Source of the DNA: Bdellovibrionaceae bacterium UBA6502
Lineage (GTDB): Bacteria > Bdellovibrionota > Bdellovibrionia > Bdellovibrionales > UBA840
Direction of reading: 5' to 3'
Assembly: GCA_002436415.1 (NCBI GenBank)
Contig: DJMA01000019.1
Span: 1-61,847 of the forward strand
Length of the DNA: 61,847 bases
The notes beneath the pieces were generated by a model. That model worked only from the letters and a program-made list of their open reading frames with translations, searched no databases and had not been told where the DNA came from. Below, piece by piece: positions 25,785 through 34,337 of the stretch; within the stretch, counting starts at the first letter, position 1, and each line of letters starts with the position of its first letter. The position numbers and the translations under genes are program-made.

Positions 25785-26213
25785 CTAAAGTTTTTGGCAA
25801 GCAGAAATTATGCTTTCTTCTGAAACAACAATAGAGTTTTGAGTTACCTTCATACTCGTCTGAGACAATAGTTGATTGCTTTGCAAATAGATCTCAACGT
25901 TTACCAAAATATCAAGGCCATTCTCACTGCCCTTTATACTTAAAACTAGCTTGTCATTAATACACGAGTTCACCGTTTCATAACTACCATCAATATAGGA
26001 TTTTCCATCGGCTACAATTTCAACTGGCTCGTCACCTTCACCAATGATTGTGTAAGCTGTATTACCCTCAACTAGTCTTTGTGAAATACTAGTCTTAACT
26101 AGAACTTTCTTTCCATTATCATCTTCTTGTTCACAAATGTAATTTCCTGAAAGATTAGGACAGGCCATGGATAGACAAGACAGGCTCATTAAAATTAACA
26201 AATACTTTTTCAT
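25785..26213 (-). CDS. small secreted protein of unknown function
   Basis: 142-aa exported protein with signal MKKYLLILMSLSCLSMA. The mature part starts CPNLSGNYICEQEDDNGKK and reads as a small beta-sandwich or lipocalin-like fold, with SYIDGSYETVNSCINDKLVLSIKG and two late strands. It has five cysteines in the mature region. The Cys after SMA is not in a canonical lipobox, so a lipoprotein is possible but not favoured. AAAGGA precedes ATG. Single gene; function unknown. Confidence 0.6.
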   Translation of the reverse strand: MKKYLLILMSLSCLSMACPNLSGNYICEQEDDNGKKVLVKTSISQRLVEGNTAYTIIGEGDEPVEIVADGKSYIDGSYETVNSCINDKLVLSIKGSENGLDILVNVEIYLQSNQLLSQTSMKVTQNSIVVSEESIISACQKL

Positions 26214-26601
26214 AATTTAATCCTTTGCAACGAACTCTATTCGCTAAAACTATTGTTGAAATTTAAACTTTAAAAAAAATTAGGGAAATATAGAAAGAAA
26301 CGCAATCTATTTAACAAAGTATTTTTATATGCTTGTTTTTTAAGTTAATTTTAAGTTCGAAAGTACTTTGCTGCGTTTACACAAAGCATTGCGTCAGTTG
26401 GTAGCTTTAGAGATAGCCTTTAAATTAAGCTTTTTATTGGTCCTTTTAATTGCACTTAGGTTTTAGTAGCTGCTGTAAAGGTTTATTAAAATGAGTAAAT
26501 CCAAATTCTATTTTCCATGCAAAGGATGCAGACAAATTTGCGAAACTTTAAGAGGAATGCTTTCGTAATTCATAGTTTGAATAGGTGGGAGCATTGTATC
26601 T
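26214..26601. other. intergenic region
   Basis: AT-rich. No ORF with a good start site, no RNA gene recognised. Confidence 0.35.
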
Positions 26602-26635
26602 AAAAAGCCTTTAGCTAATCTAGCTAAAGGCTTTA
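26602..26635 (-). terminator. terminator of the blaI/M56 operon
   Basis: AAAGCCTTTAGCTA pairs perfectly with TAGCTAAAGGCTTT around three bases; on the minus strand a short T-run follows. It ends four bases from the stop codon of the peptidase gene. Confidence 0.8.
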
Positions 26636-26638
26636 ATC

Positions 26639-28558
26639 TTATAAAAAACTTTGTGGATTAATTAAGTTTCCCTCATGGTGAAACTCAATGTGTAAATGAG
26701 GACCTGTTGAACGACCAGTACTTCCTACTTGGGCAATGTTCTGACCAGCCTCTACCCTATCTCCAACTTTTACCAGTTGGTCTTTTAGGTGAAAGTATCG
26801 AGTTTCTAAATCATTTCCATGATCAATCACCAAGGCTTTTCCATAGGCTGGAATGTTTTTGTAAATGTCAGTAACCTCTTTTACCACCCCTCTCAAAGGG
26901 CTACGAATCAAAGTTCCTTCTTTACTCGCTAAATCCAAGCCTTTATGAAAGTGTTGACCTTGAAAAGGACCCTTTCTTTGTCCAAAAACCGAAGTCACTT
27001 TGGCCTTTGGCAATGGATGCATAACCAACATCTGCTTAGGCATTTTCATTAAAATAATTCCAGCAATCACTTTTGCTAAATACTCCTTATCTCCCACTTG
27101 ATGATCAAATGGGTCCCTGGAGTTTTTAGTATTTAATGATTCAATCAAACGCCTTTCTCCAGAGTTGTAAGCAATAAGAGCCAGACTCCAATCTTTCTCT
27201 AGGTCTCTCAGACTTAGAAGTTTTTTGTAATAATCCATGGCTGCTTGGGTGGACTTTTCAAGATCCAATCGTTCGTCTTCCCTACTATCAACCTTTAAAC
27301 CATAACGTCTCGCTGTGGCTGGAATGAACTGCCAAATTCCTTTTGCCTTTTGAGAAGAAGTGAAGGCATTGTGAAAATTACTTTCAATAAATGCAACACC
27401 CACTAGTTCCTTTGGCATATCGTTGCCAAGAATCACATTATCTAGACGCTCTTGAATTTTTGCGTATCGCGCTTTTCCTGCGATCAAACTATCCCTTCCA
27501 CCTTGAGTTCCCAAATAATGGTTAACCCATTTTAAAACCTGTGGATTGACAGGAAGTGGAATGTCTGTTTTCATTTCACTAACCATGCTTTTCAGTTCGT
27601 TCATCTCTAATTTTCGAATTTGGAAATTTTCATTGGTAGCGTGGATGGCTCCCATACATGTGATTAGACTGAGCGCCAACACAGTTCCTAATCGCAGGAG
27701 TCCTCCTCGCTGTTTTTTCATTGTTGTAATCACTTCGATTCTCCTTGTTAAATTTGCATCTAAAGCCATGGCCAATGAAACTTTATAATGCCTTTGTTGC
27801 ATCCTTGCCGTACGAACAAGTAGTTTTGCATATGCACTTCTCTGTAAATATTGATTTTTCAAAACCAACTCATCACAGCGAATTTCTGTAATTAAATCCC
27901 ACTCTTTCTTCCACAAATGAAAGAATGGATTAAAGCTAAAAAAGACTCCTAAGAGCTGCCAGATCCAGCTTAAGACCAAATCACCTTGTCTAATGTGAGT
28001 GGCTTCATGTCTGAGAGCCATTTTTAGATCTGTTTCTTTGGATAAAAAATCAGTAGGAATCAGGATATGATTTTTCCAAAATCGATAACTCATAGGACTA
28101 TGTATTTTTGAGTTTACAAAAATTTTGGTCTTTTTAGATCGGCGGAACAAATGGTTGTGTTGTTCTAATCTTAAAATACTAAAAATATTTTTTAAAAATT
28201 GAAAGAGTCCAAACAAGCTACAGAAAATAAAAAATCCTAATTTAACTTTCTCAAAGTCTAAGAAAAACACATCGCTTAAATTCTGTGTGGGCCGCTTTTC
28301 AGTTTTACTTTGCATTTGTGGCTTGAACTGATGGCTTGGCAAAAGTTCTTCTGAAAACTTTTGAATCTCTGTAAAAGCTGCCCTTTGCTTTGGAAACAAA
28401 TCTGACAATGCTGGAAAACTGAGTGAAACAACTAGAGCTAATAAAAAGCTTTTAATCAGCAGTGAGTGCTGCTCTTTTACTATCCATTTTTTTGATAGCT
28501 GTAGACAGAAAAACAAAAACACCAACAAAGCATTGGCAGCGATCCAGAAAGAAATCAT
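26639..28558 (-). CDS. BlaR1-like M56 peptidase fused to SLT and M23 peptidoglycan hydrolase domains
   Basis: 639-aa three-part protein. Residues 1-275: membrane peptidase M56 with TM segments, zinc motif HEATH (184-188) and the later EIRCDE. A further TM is at 288-306. Residues 335-510: lytic transglycosylase (SLT) with catalytic Glu392 in FIESNFHNAF, then KAKGIWQFIPATARRYG and ALIAYNSGE. Residues 515-639: M23 peptidase with HFHKGLDLAS (His538, Asp542) and GPHLHIEFH (His621, His623). All active sites look intact. Thus a BlaR1-type antirepressor carries two wall hydrolases in the periplasm instead of a penicillin-binding sensor. It overlaps the BlaI gene by four bases (ATGA). Confidence 0.9.
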   Translation of the reverse strand: MISFWIAANALLVFLFFCLQLSKKWIVKEQHSLLIKSFLLALVVSLSFPALSDLFPKQRAAFTEIQKFSEELLPSHQFKPQMQSKTEKRPTQNLSDVFFLDFEKVKLGFFIFCSLFGLFQFLKNIFSILRLEQHNHLFRRSKKTKIFVNSKIHSPMSYRFWKNHILIPTDFLSKETDLKMALRHEATHIRQGDLVLSWIWQLLGVFFSFNPFFHLWKKEWDLITEIRCDELVLKNQYLQRSAYAKLLVRTARMQQRHYKVSLAMALDANLTRRIEVITTMKKQRGGLLRLGTVLALSLITCMGAIHATNENFQIRKLEMNELKSMVSEMKTDIPLPVNPQVLKWVNHYLGTQGGRDSLIAGKARYAKIQERLDNVILGNDMPKELVGVAFIESNFHNAFTSSQKAKGIWQFIPATARRYGLKVDSREDERLDLEKSTQAAMDYYKKLLSLRDLEKDWSLALIAYNSGERRLIESLNTKNSRDPFDHQVGDKEYLAKVIAGIILMKMPKQMLVMHPLPKAKVTSVFGQRKGPFQGQHFHKGLDLASKEGTLIRSPLRGVVKEVTDIYKNIPAYGKALVIDHGNDLETRYFHLKDQLVKVGDRVEAGQNIAQVGSTGRSTGPHLHIEFHHEGNLINPQSFL

Positions 28559-28938
28559 AATTTCTCCTCAATCATTTTTTTCAAGCTTTCCATTTCATCT
28601 TCAGAAAGTTGATCATTATCAATTAAACACTTAACTAAAGACAAACCCGAACCGGAAAACAAATTGTTTAACAAGCTTCCTGTTTCCTTAACTTCGTAAC
28701 TTTCTTTTTGCACCAAGGGAGTATAGATATGAGTTTTTGATTCTTTACGACTCTTTAAAAATTCTTTCTTTTCAAGAATTCTTAAGATCGTGGATACACT
28801 GGTATAGGCCAAATCACGATCCTGTGGCAAAGCTGCCATAACATCACGAACACTGCCCTCCCCCAAATCCCAAAGGAGGTTCATCAACTCAAGTTCCGTT
28901 TTCGTTAGTAGTGATTTTTCTTCTGCGTTTTTCTTCAT
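28555..28938 (-). CDS. BlaI/MecI-family transcriptional repressor
   Basis: 127-aa winged-helix repressor. Family motifs are clear: LTKTELELMNLLWDLGEGSVRDVMAALP, then LAYTSVSTILRILEKKEFL, then a C-terminal dimer helix. NNLFSG near residue 97 resembles the Asn-Phe site cut by BlaR1/MecR1 peptidases. It is coupled to the M56-SLT-M23 gene downstream, the expected sensor partner. Two palindromic sites directly upstream are probable operators, so the pair is likely self-regulated. Targets elsewhere cannot be seen. Confidence 0.9.
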   Translation of the reverse strand: MKKNAEEKSLLTKTELELMNLLWDLGEGSVRDVMAALPQDRDLAYTSVSTILRILEKKEFLKSRKESKTHIYTPLVQKESYEVKETGSLLNNLFSGSGLSLVKCLIDNDQLSEDEMESLKKMIEEKL

Positions 28939-28950
28939 GTGAAAAAGATT

Positions 28951-28966
28951 AACTAAAGCTTTAGTT
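28951..28966. promoter_or_regulatory. BlaI operator, copy 1
   Basis: AACTAAAGCTTTAGTT is a perfect 16-bp palindrome starting 12 bases upstream of the BlaI ATG. Confidence 0.65.
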
Positions 28967-28973
28967 GATTACA

Positions 28974-28989
28974 AACTAAAAACTTAGTT
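28974..28989. promoter_or_regulatory. BlaI operator, copy 2
   Basis: AACTAAAAACTTAGTT repeats the outer arms AACTAA and TTAGTT of copy 1. Centre-to-centre distance is 23 bases, so two dimers could bind side by side. Confidence 0.6.
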
Positions 28990-29134
28990 GATACTTAAAA
29001 AATCTCAGATTTTACATTTTAGACAATAAAATCATACACTTAACGATCTAGACCACAGCTTATGATTATGGCAGCTGCACTGTTTTAAAGAATCACTTTA
29101 AGAAAAATCAAAATAGAGTCTTGTGAAGTGATAT

Positions 29135-29166
29135 AAAAAAAGACAAGCCACGAAGCTTGTCTTTTT
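29135..29166 (-). terminator. terminator of the metallohydrolase gene
   Basis: AAAGACAAGC and GCTTGTCTTT form a ten-base stem with a four-base loop; seven T follow on the minus strand. It overlaps the region just after the stop codon. Confidence 0.75.
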
Positions 29167-29170
29167 GAAG

Positions 29171-30346
29171 TTATGAGCTTTTTTTAATATGCCCTACCAA
29201 TAATTTTTTTTCTTCTGACTCTGTGGCCTTTGCCTCTCTAGGAACGCTTTCCCACCACTTTTCAATCTCATTTGAATCATTTAGGTAGATCATTTGCCCA
29301 ATCTTTGGAGCAATCAATTGAAAGTTTTCCGCTTGCGCTCGAAGAAAGCTTTCCTCAATTGGCTCATACCAAGCATGCATCGACAACTCAAACATTCCCC
29401 AGTGTACAGGGATCATTCTTTTGGCTTTTAAATCTTTCGTTGCTTGAATTGTCTCCTCTGGCAATAAATGAACGGCACGCCACTTTTTATTGTATTGACC
29501 ATTTTCAACAAAAGCCAAATCAAATGGTCCATACTTATCACCGATCTCCTTGAAGTGAACGTCATAACCTGAATCTCCACTAAAGTAGACACTATGTTTA
29601 TCACTTCGAATCACCCAAGAAGCCCAAAGGCTATGGTTTCTATCAAAAAGGCTTCTTCCTGAAAAGTGTTGAGCCGGTGTTGCAATGAATTCTAGGCCCT
29701 CTATTTTATGGGATTGCCACCAGTCTTTTTCAAAAATTCTCTCCTCTTCAATTCCCCATGACTGCATATGAGAGCCAACACCTAATGGCGCGATAAACTG
29801 CGTGTTCTTTTCTTTAAAAAATTTAATGCTCTCCATATCTAAATGATCGTAGTGATCATGAGAAATAAGGATAAAATCTATTTCTGGTAATTCATTTAAT
29901 TTCAGCACTGGCTTTTGAAAGCGTTTTACTGAAAAAGGTATGGGAGATGCTGCCCCTGAAAAAACAGGATCTACGAGAATTATTTTACCATTCATATTTA
30001 GTAAAAAGCTTGAGTGTCCCAGCCATATACTTTTTAAATCCTCAGACTCTTTAATAAATTCACCCAAATCAGGTTTTAGTTCAGGAAGTTGTGCTACAGG
30101 AACTCGATCCGCTTGGCTGCCAAAAAAGAAATCCCACATGGTTTTAAAATCCATGGCTTCTTTTTCCATCTCTGAAATTAGTTTTGGTCTTCGGTTTTTA
30201 AACACGCCATTGCTAGAGTCATAATTGAGAGAGTTCTTAAAGCTCAATTTCTTTTCCTCTGAGGAGTCTGAGCCAAAACTGCTACAAGCCACCGCGAGAA
30301 CACTTGATATCAATCCAACAAAAATACTTAGTAAACTACGTTTCAT
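29171..30346 (-). CDS. lipoprotein MBL-fold hydrolase (NAPE-PLD / UlaG-like)
   Basis: 391-aa predicted lipoprotein. ATG 30346 is chosen for GGGGAG upstream and the signal MKRSLLSIFVGLISSVLAVAC. The beta-lactamase-superfamily fold is clear: IWLGHSSFLLNMNGKIILVDPVF, the zinc motif ISHDHYDHLD, YFSGDSGYD, and a late MIPVHWGMFELS. This arrangement fits the NAPE-PLD/YtnP-like group of lipid or small-ester hydrolases; the substrate is not evident. It diverges from a TetR gene across two palindromes and is probably repressed by that TetR. Confidence 0.85.
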   Translation of the reverse strand: MKRSLLSIFVGLISSVLAVACSSFGSDSSEEKKLSFKNSLNYDSSNGVFKNRRPKLISEMEKEAMDFKTMWDFFFGSQADRVPVAQLPELKPDLGEFIKESEDLKSIWLGHSSFLLNMNGKIILVDPVFSGAASPIPFSVKRFQKPVLKLNELPEIDFILISHDHYDHLDMESIKFFKEKNTQFIAPLGVGSHMQSWGIEEERIFEKDWWQSHKIEGLEFIATPAQHFSGRSLFDRNHSLWASWVIRSDKHSVYFSGDSGYDVHFKEIGDKYGPFDLAFVENGQYNKKWRAVHLLPEETIQATKDLKAKRMIPVHWGMFELSMHAWYEPIEESFLRAQAENFQLIAPKIGQMIYLNDSNEIEKWWESVPREAKATESEEKKLLVGHIKKSS

Positions 30347-30392
30347 TAAGGCTCCCCTTATGAGATTGTCTTGATAATTCAAAGACTTTAAA

Positions 30393-30410
30393 TTACACTA
30401 CCTAGTGTAA
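30393..30410. promoter_or_regulatory. probable TetR operator, copy 1
   Basis: TTACACTACCTAGTGTAA is an 18-bp palindrome with only the two central bases unpaired, between the divergent metallohydrolase and TetR genes. Confidence 0.65.
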
Positions 30411-30437
30411 CTAAAAGAAAACGGCATTGCAACAAAA

Positions 30438-30455
30438 TTACACTGACCAGTTTAC
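30438..30455. promoter_or_regulatory. probable TetR operator, copy 2
   Basis: TTACACTGACCAGTTTAC shares the TTACACT arm with copy 1, 45 bases away, and is a weaker palindrome. It lies 20 bases before the TetR start. Confidence 0.55.
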
Positions 30456-30475
30456 TTTTACTCTAAGGTATTGAT

Positions 30476-31081
30476 ATGACAAAGATTAAGCGAGACACTT
30501 CAAAAAAAAGAACTGCTATTTTGGATGCTGCCCAAAAGGCATTTATGGAGTTTGGCTATGAAAACACCAGCATGGATCAAATTTCTGAACTGGCCGATTC
30601 CTCGAAAAGGACGGTTTACAATCACTTCCCTAGCAAGGACGAGCTTTTTGAAGCCGTATTAGAACGTTTTTTTCAAGAGGCCTCTGAATTAAAAAACATT
30701 CCCTATGACAAGCAGCAAAGTCTAGAATCACAGCTAGAGAAATTTATAGACGCTAAAATCATAGTCAGTAAAAACCAAGAGTGGCTGGGCTTAATGAGAG
30801 TAGCAATGAGCGTGTTTATTTTAAACCCACAAGTCGCCGAAGAAATGATGGATCGAATTCACAAGATGGATGACCACCTAGCAAAATGGTTCGAGGCCGC
30901 AAAGAAGGACAAGAAACTAAAATTTTCCAAGTCCGATGAACTTTCAGAACTTTTTTATGCCGGCGTAAGTGGACTATTTTTTTGGCCTGTAATATTAGGA
31001 GCTAAGATCCCTGACAAGAAAGTAAAATCATTGAAAAAAACTTATATTGATAATTTTTTAAAAGTATATCGCAGTCATTAA
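30476..31081 (+). CDS. TetR-family regulator divergent from the MBL lipoprotein
   Basis: 201-aa TetR/AcrR regulator. The HTH is in residues 10-60 (ILDAAQKAFMEFGYENTSMDQISELADSSKRTVYNHFPSKDELFEAVL). The ligand domain carries the AcrR-like C-terminal pattern (LARKVAM-type helix SKNQEWLGLMRVAMSVFILNPQVAEEMMDR). Divergent from the metallohydrolase gene with two palindromes in between, so it likely controls that gene and itself. Confidence 0.87.
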   Translation: MTKIKRDTSKKRTAILDAAQKAFMEFGYENTSMDQISELADSSKRTVYNHFPSKDELFEAVLERFFQEASELKNIPYDKQQSLESQLEKFIDAKIIVSKNQEWLGLMRVAMSVFILNPQVAEEMMDRIHKMDDHLAKWFEAAKKDKKLKFSKSDELSELFYAGVSGLFFWPVILGAKIPDKKVKSLKKTYIDNFLKVYRSH

Positions 31082-31121
31082 AGAAAAAACTAAAACTAAA
31101 TTATCTGCAAGCATTCAAAAT

Positions 31122-31145
31122 TAAAAAGCCCTCTATAAGAGGGCT
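31122..31145 (-). terminator. terminator of the five-gene exported-protein operon
   Basis: AGCCCTC (31127-31133) pairs with GAGGGCT (31139-31145); on the minus strand five T follow. Located 30 bases after the last stop codon. Confidence 0.7.
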
Positions 31146-31174
31146 AAGCTAAAACCAAATTTAAAAATCTTCTC

Positions 31175-32887
31175 TTAGTTGTTCTTCGCTCCATTAGAAA
31201 TCCAAGTCTGTAAAACCTCATACCATCCAGTATCGATACTATCGTTAGCATCATCAGGGTTTTCATTTAACGGCATCTGCTGAAGACCTAGCTCTTTCCA
31301 CAACACAATTCTTCGATAGAAGTCACTATTGTTATGATCACCAGGCACAACCACCTCTGATGAAATTAGATGCTTGTAATTTGTTATGTCATAACCCTTC
31401 GCTCGAATCACCGAGTTATGACAGCCAATGCAGCGAATGTTCTCATCATTGCTAGTAAAGATACTTCGATAAAGCCCTTCGTAGGTATACAAGCCATCGT
31501 ATAAATCTTGCTCTCTAGCCGTTAGAGTATCGTCATTGACAATAATCAAATTGGTTTTCATATTATCACCAGCTTGAGTATTTACGAGTCCTGTTAATTT
31601 TAAAACCAACTTTTCCTCTGCTAAATCTGCGTTTACATTATCGCCATTTACAAAGTCAGTGATTCTTTCATCATCGTTAATCGGTATCACGATCTCCTTA
31701 ACTAAAACCGCTTCCTCACCGTCTGCTGGTGGATAGAACACTAGATCCGCACGATTGAAATCGTAATCCCAAAGACCATTGTAAACTCGTAGTTCTTCCT
31801 CTGCCAATTCAATGCAACAACGTGGAATCATTTGTGTGTCAGAACTATCATCTCTCTCCACACTCACATAAGTCGTTACCTTAGGCGCTTTGTCCAATCT
31901 CACTTGGATAGTTACCGTTGGATAAGATTGTTTTGCCCACTGCTTTCTCGCTGCATAATCCGTTGGAGGAGATCCTTCTTGCACTCTAGTTTCAGTGACT
32001 GCAAAGCTCACTTTTGGCTGTTCTTCTGGTTTTGAACAAGTGGTTTTTTCAATACTTAAAATATGAACACTCAGTCGATCAGACTCAATGTATTTTCTAT
32101 CGTAGTAAATTGAACCGGAAGTGGATAAAATCCCACTCTCCCCTCTGCGAATACAAGCCCCTAAAGAGTAGAAGGTATTTTTCTCAACCAAAGCATCATT
32201 CAATTGATAAACCGCTCCCAAAACATAAATGTCTGAGTCTGCGTCCTCAGCTAAATGAATCCTAGGTGCTCCAAAAGAATAACCAATTTGAACGTCATTA
32301 CTAACCACCATGGATGCTTCTGAAGTGATTTCAATTTTTTCTAACAACTCGTCTTCGATGTCATTACTTTCAGACTTTCTAAGAGTGTTGTATTTTAAAT
32401 TCCATAAAAAAGTTCTTTCACCTTCTGAGTTGAAACCCAAAATCTTTGAAGAGGTCACAATCTGTGCATCAATGGCATAGATATCTGAATCTTCTTCAAC
32501 AGCATCTGAATTCGCGATGGCTTCTTTGTAGCGATTCACTAATTCATTCACTTCTTGTTCATGTTCTGGACCTGTAAATGGATAATTGTGGCCTGCATCT
32601 ACAGCGTATTGAGAAATCTTTTGATAACCCATATAGTAAAAATCATCAAAAGCCTCATCCACAGTGCTAGAAGCAAACTTACCATTTCCTGAACCACCTC
32701 TAACGTGACAGGAAGAACAGTTTGAAACTAAAAACGGATGAAAAGTTTGCTTAAAAACCGGTTTTAATACAGAAGTTGCAGAAACAGATTCTGAACCCTG
32801 GTGTTGAGGACCACAGTTGGTATACAGAACCGGAGTCACTGCAAATAACATTAATACCGATAAAGACACTAAGCCATTTTTTAACAT
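31175..32887 (-). CDS. exported CxxCH (haem c-type) protein with Calx-beta-like region
   Basis: 570-aa exported protein (signal MLKNGLVSLSVLMLFAVTPVL, then a Cys that may be lipidated). Two CxxCH motifs, CSSCHVRGG near residue 57 and CIGCHNSVIRA near residue 480, can bind c-type haem. The middle (about 300-430) looks beta-rich and Calx-beta-like (VTIQVRLDKAPKVTTYVSVERDDSSD, then VLVKEIVIPINDDE). The second CxxCH sits in a segment (CIGCHNSV... then GDHNNSDFYRRIVL) typical of planctomycete-type cytochrome domains. It is the last of five genes and starts four bases after the previous stop. Confidence 0.65.
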   Translation of the reverse strand: MLKNGLVSLSVLMLFAVTPVLYTNCGPQHQGSESVSATSVLKPVFKQTFHPFLVSNCSSCHVRGGSGNGKFASSTVDEAFDDFYYMGYQKISQYAVDAGHNYPFTGPEHEQEVNELVNRYKEAIANSDAVEEDSDIYAIDAQIVTSSKILGFNSEGERTFLWNLKYNTLRKSESNDIEDELLEKIEITSEASMVVSNDVQIGYSFGAPRIHLAEDADSDIYVLGAVYQLNDALVEKNTFYSLGACIRRGESGILSTSGSIYYDRKYIESDRLSVHILSIEKTTCSKPEEQPKVSFAVTETRVQEGSPPTDYAARKQWAKQSYPTVTIQVRLDKAPKVTTYVSVERDDSSDTQMIPRCCIELAEEELRVYNGLWDYDFNRADLVFYPPADGEEAVLVKEIVIPINDDERITDFVNGDNVNADLAEEKLVLKLTGLVNTQAGDNMKTNLIIVNDDTLTAREQDLYDGLYTYEGLYRSIFTSNDENIRCIGCHNSVIRAKGYDITNYKHLISSEVVVPGDHNNSDFYRRIVLWKELGLQQMPLNENPDDANDSIDTGWYEVLQTWISNGAKNN

Positions 32888-32891
32888 TCCA

Positions 32892-34319
32892 CTACCCCAA
32901 GATTAAGCTGACTTCGTCCAGCTCAGCTGAATCTAAAGTACCACGTCCCACTACTTCTTCAAATTTGGATAACTGTCCTGCAAAAGACAAATAGTTAGCA
33001 AATACAGCAGCAGCGGCCATTTCTGGACTACCACCTACTAGAGTTTTTTCGTTCACCGCCTGACCTTGTGTAAAACTCCCTAATTGAGTTCCCTTCAAGC
33101 CTGGACGGCCAGCAGGATCATAGGCAAACATATACATCATACCACGAGTCCCACCATCACTGTTCCAAGGAGCTTCCCCTGGGTTTTCGGAATCACCCGA
33201 TGTCACTGAACCATCAGAAGTTACAGTGATAAATAATTTTTGGCCCATTAATGCCGCCGTTTCTAGTAAACGACCCACACGAGCTCCTGCAGCTTCGTCC
33301 ATATCATCACCACGAGTACGAGTACCGTTGTGATAGTCATATCCACCAAGAGTAATATTCCCCAAAGTAGAATTTCCTTTTAAAGTATTGTAAGCAATCG
33401 CCGCTGAAACAAAATTTTGCCCACCAGGATTGTCCATTTGATCAATACCCCAAAGTGTAGAAACATTCATATCCGATGAAGGATCGATTCCTAGATCAGC
33501 TTTACTAACCAACTCTGCATTTTTAATTCCTGCACAGCTCAATAGATTTTGAATTTGATCACCATAGGTTTGGTTTCTTACTTTTTGCATCTGAGAGGCA
33601 CTTAAATTATTAACTAGATTTAAAAGCTTCCCTTTTTCACTATCTTTTAAAAGTGTATTTAAATTTCCTGATAAAAGAATCGAAGATCTTAAATCCGTTA
33701 AACCACCTACCGCTACCGATGGTTTAGGAACCAGCAAGGCTGGCTTATTACGATTTGGGTTTAAAGTAGGTAATAAACTTCCACTTCTCACACGATCGAT
33801 CAATCCAGAGATATCAATTGGATTTTCAGAGGAATCATCTCTAGACTCTACACAAACATTTACAAAAGCAGTGTTGGCCATTGTGCCAGCACTCATTTCT
33901 GTTTCTAAACCTCTTAAGAATGTGGAGCTATCGTACCAAACACTTCCGCCAAAGCGATTTACCGTGTTTAATCGACTCGATAAGCCTAAGCCCATACGAG
34001 TATACTTTTCTAATAACTGACCACCTTCATCTAAGCCGATTGCATGACTAGACAGTCCTGATCCACCTGCTAAGTTGACATTAATAAATGCAGGGAATTG
34101 ACTAGAAGCAGCCCCTGATTCACATCTAGAACTGTCTGCAAAAGCATTTCCAGGTGTTAATAAGTTTAATAGGTTAGGTGTCAGAACACTCGCAGCAAAT
34201 GGGATGATACCCGTTGCAAGAAAGTCCCTTCGAGTGACTGGCTTCTTATTATGTAGATCCTCAAATTGAACTACATGATCTTCAAATTTTTTATTTTTCT
34301 TAATGTTCTTACTCATCAT
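32892..34319 (-). CDS. Tat-exported DUF1501-like protein
   Basis: 475-aa protein with a twin-arginine signal: TRRDFLATGIIPFAASVLTP near residues 28-48. After cleavage the mature start FPAFINVNLAGGSGLSSHA resembles the N-terminal block of DUF1501 proteins (where a Leu-x-Gly-Gly-x-Asp/Ser-x-Leu run is usual). Later parts include LGGYDYHNGTRTRGDDMDEAAGARVGRLLETAALMG, as DUF1501 has a conserved His/Asp block before a long helix. DUF1501 genes commonly pair with DUF1800 or haem-c genes; here the partners carry CxxCH motifs. Tat export suggests a cofactor loaded in the cytoplasm. Function unknown. Confidence 0.65.
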   Translation of the reverse strand: MMSKNIKKNKKFEDHVVQFEDLHNKKPVTRRDFLATGIIPFAASVLTPNLLNLLTPGNAFADSSRCESGAASSQFPAFINVNLAGGSGLSSHAIGLDEGGQLLEKYTRMGLGLSSRLNTVNRFGGSVWYDSSTFLRGLETEMSAGTMANTAFVNVCVESRDDSSENPIDISGLIDRVRSGSLLPTLNPNRNKPALLVPKPSVAVGGLTDLRSSILLSGNLNTLLKDSEKGKLLNLVNNLSASQMQKVRNQTYGDQIQNLLSCAGIKNAELVSKADLGIDPSSDMNVSTLWGIDQMDNPGGQNFVSAAIAYNTLKGNSTLGNITLGGYDYHNGTRTRGDDMDEAAGARVGRLLETAALMGQKLFITVTSDGSVTSGDSENPGEAPWNSDGGTRGMMYMFAYDPAGRPGLKGTQLGSFTQGQAVNEKTLVGGSPEMAAAAVFANYLSFAGQLSKFEEVVGRGTLDSAELDEVSLILG

Positions 34320-34337
34320 TCCCCCAAAAGTAAGAGC

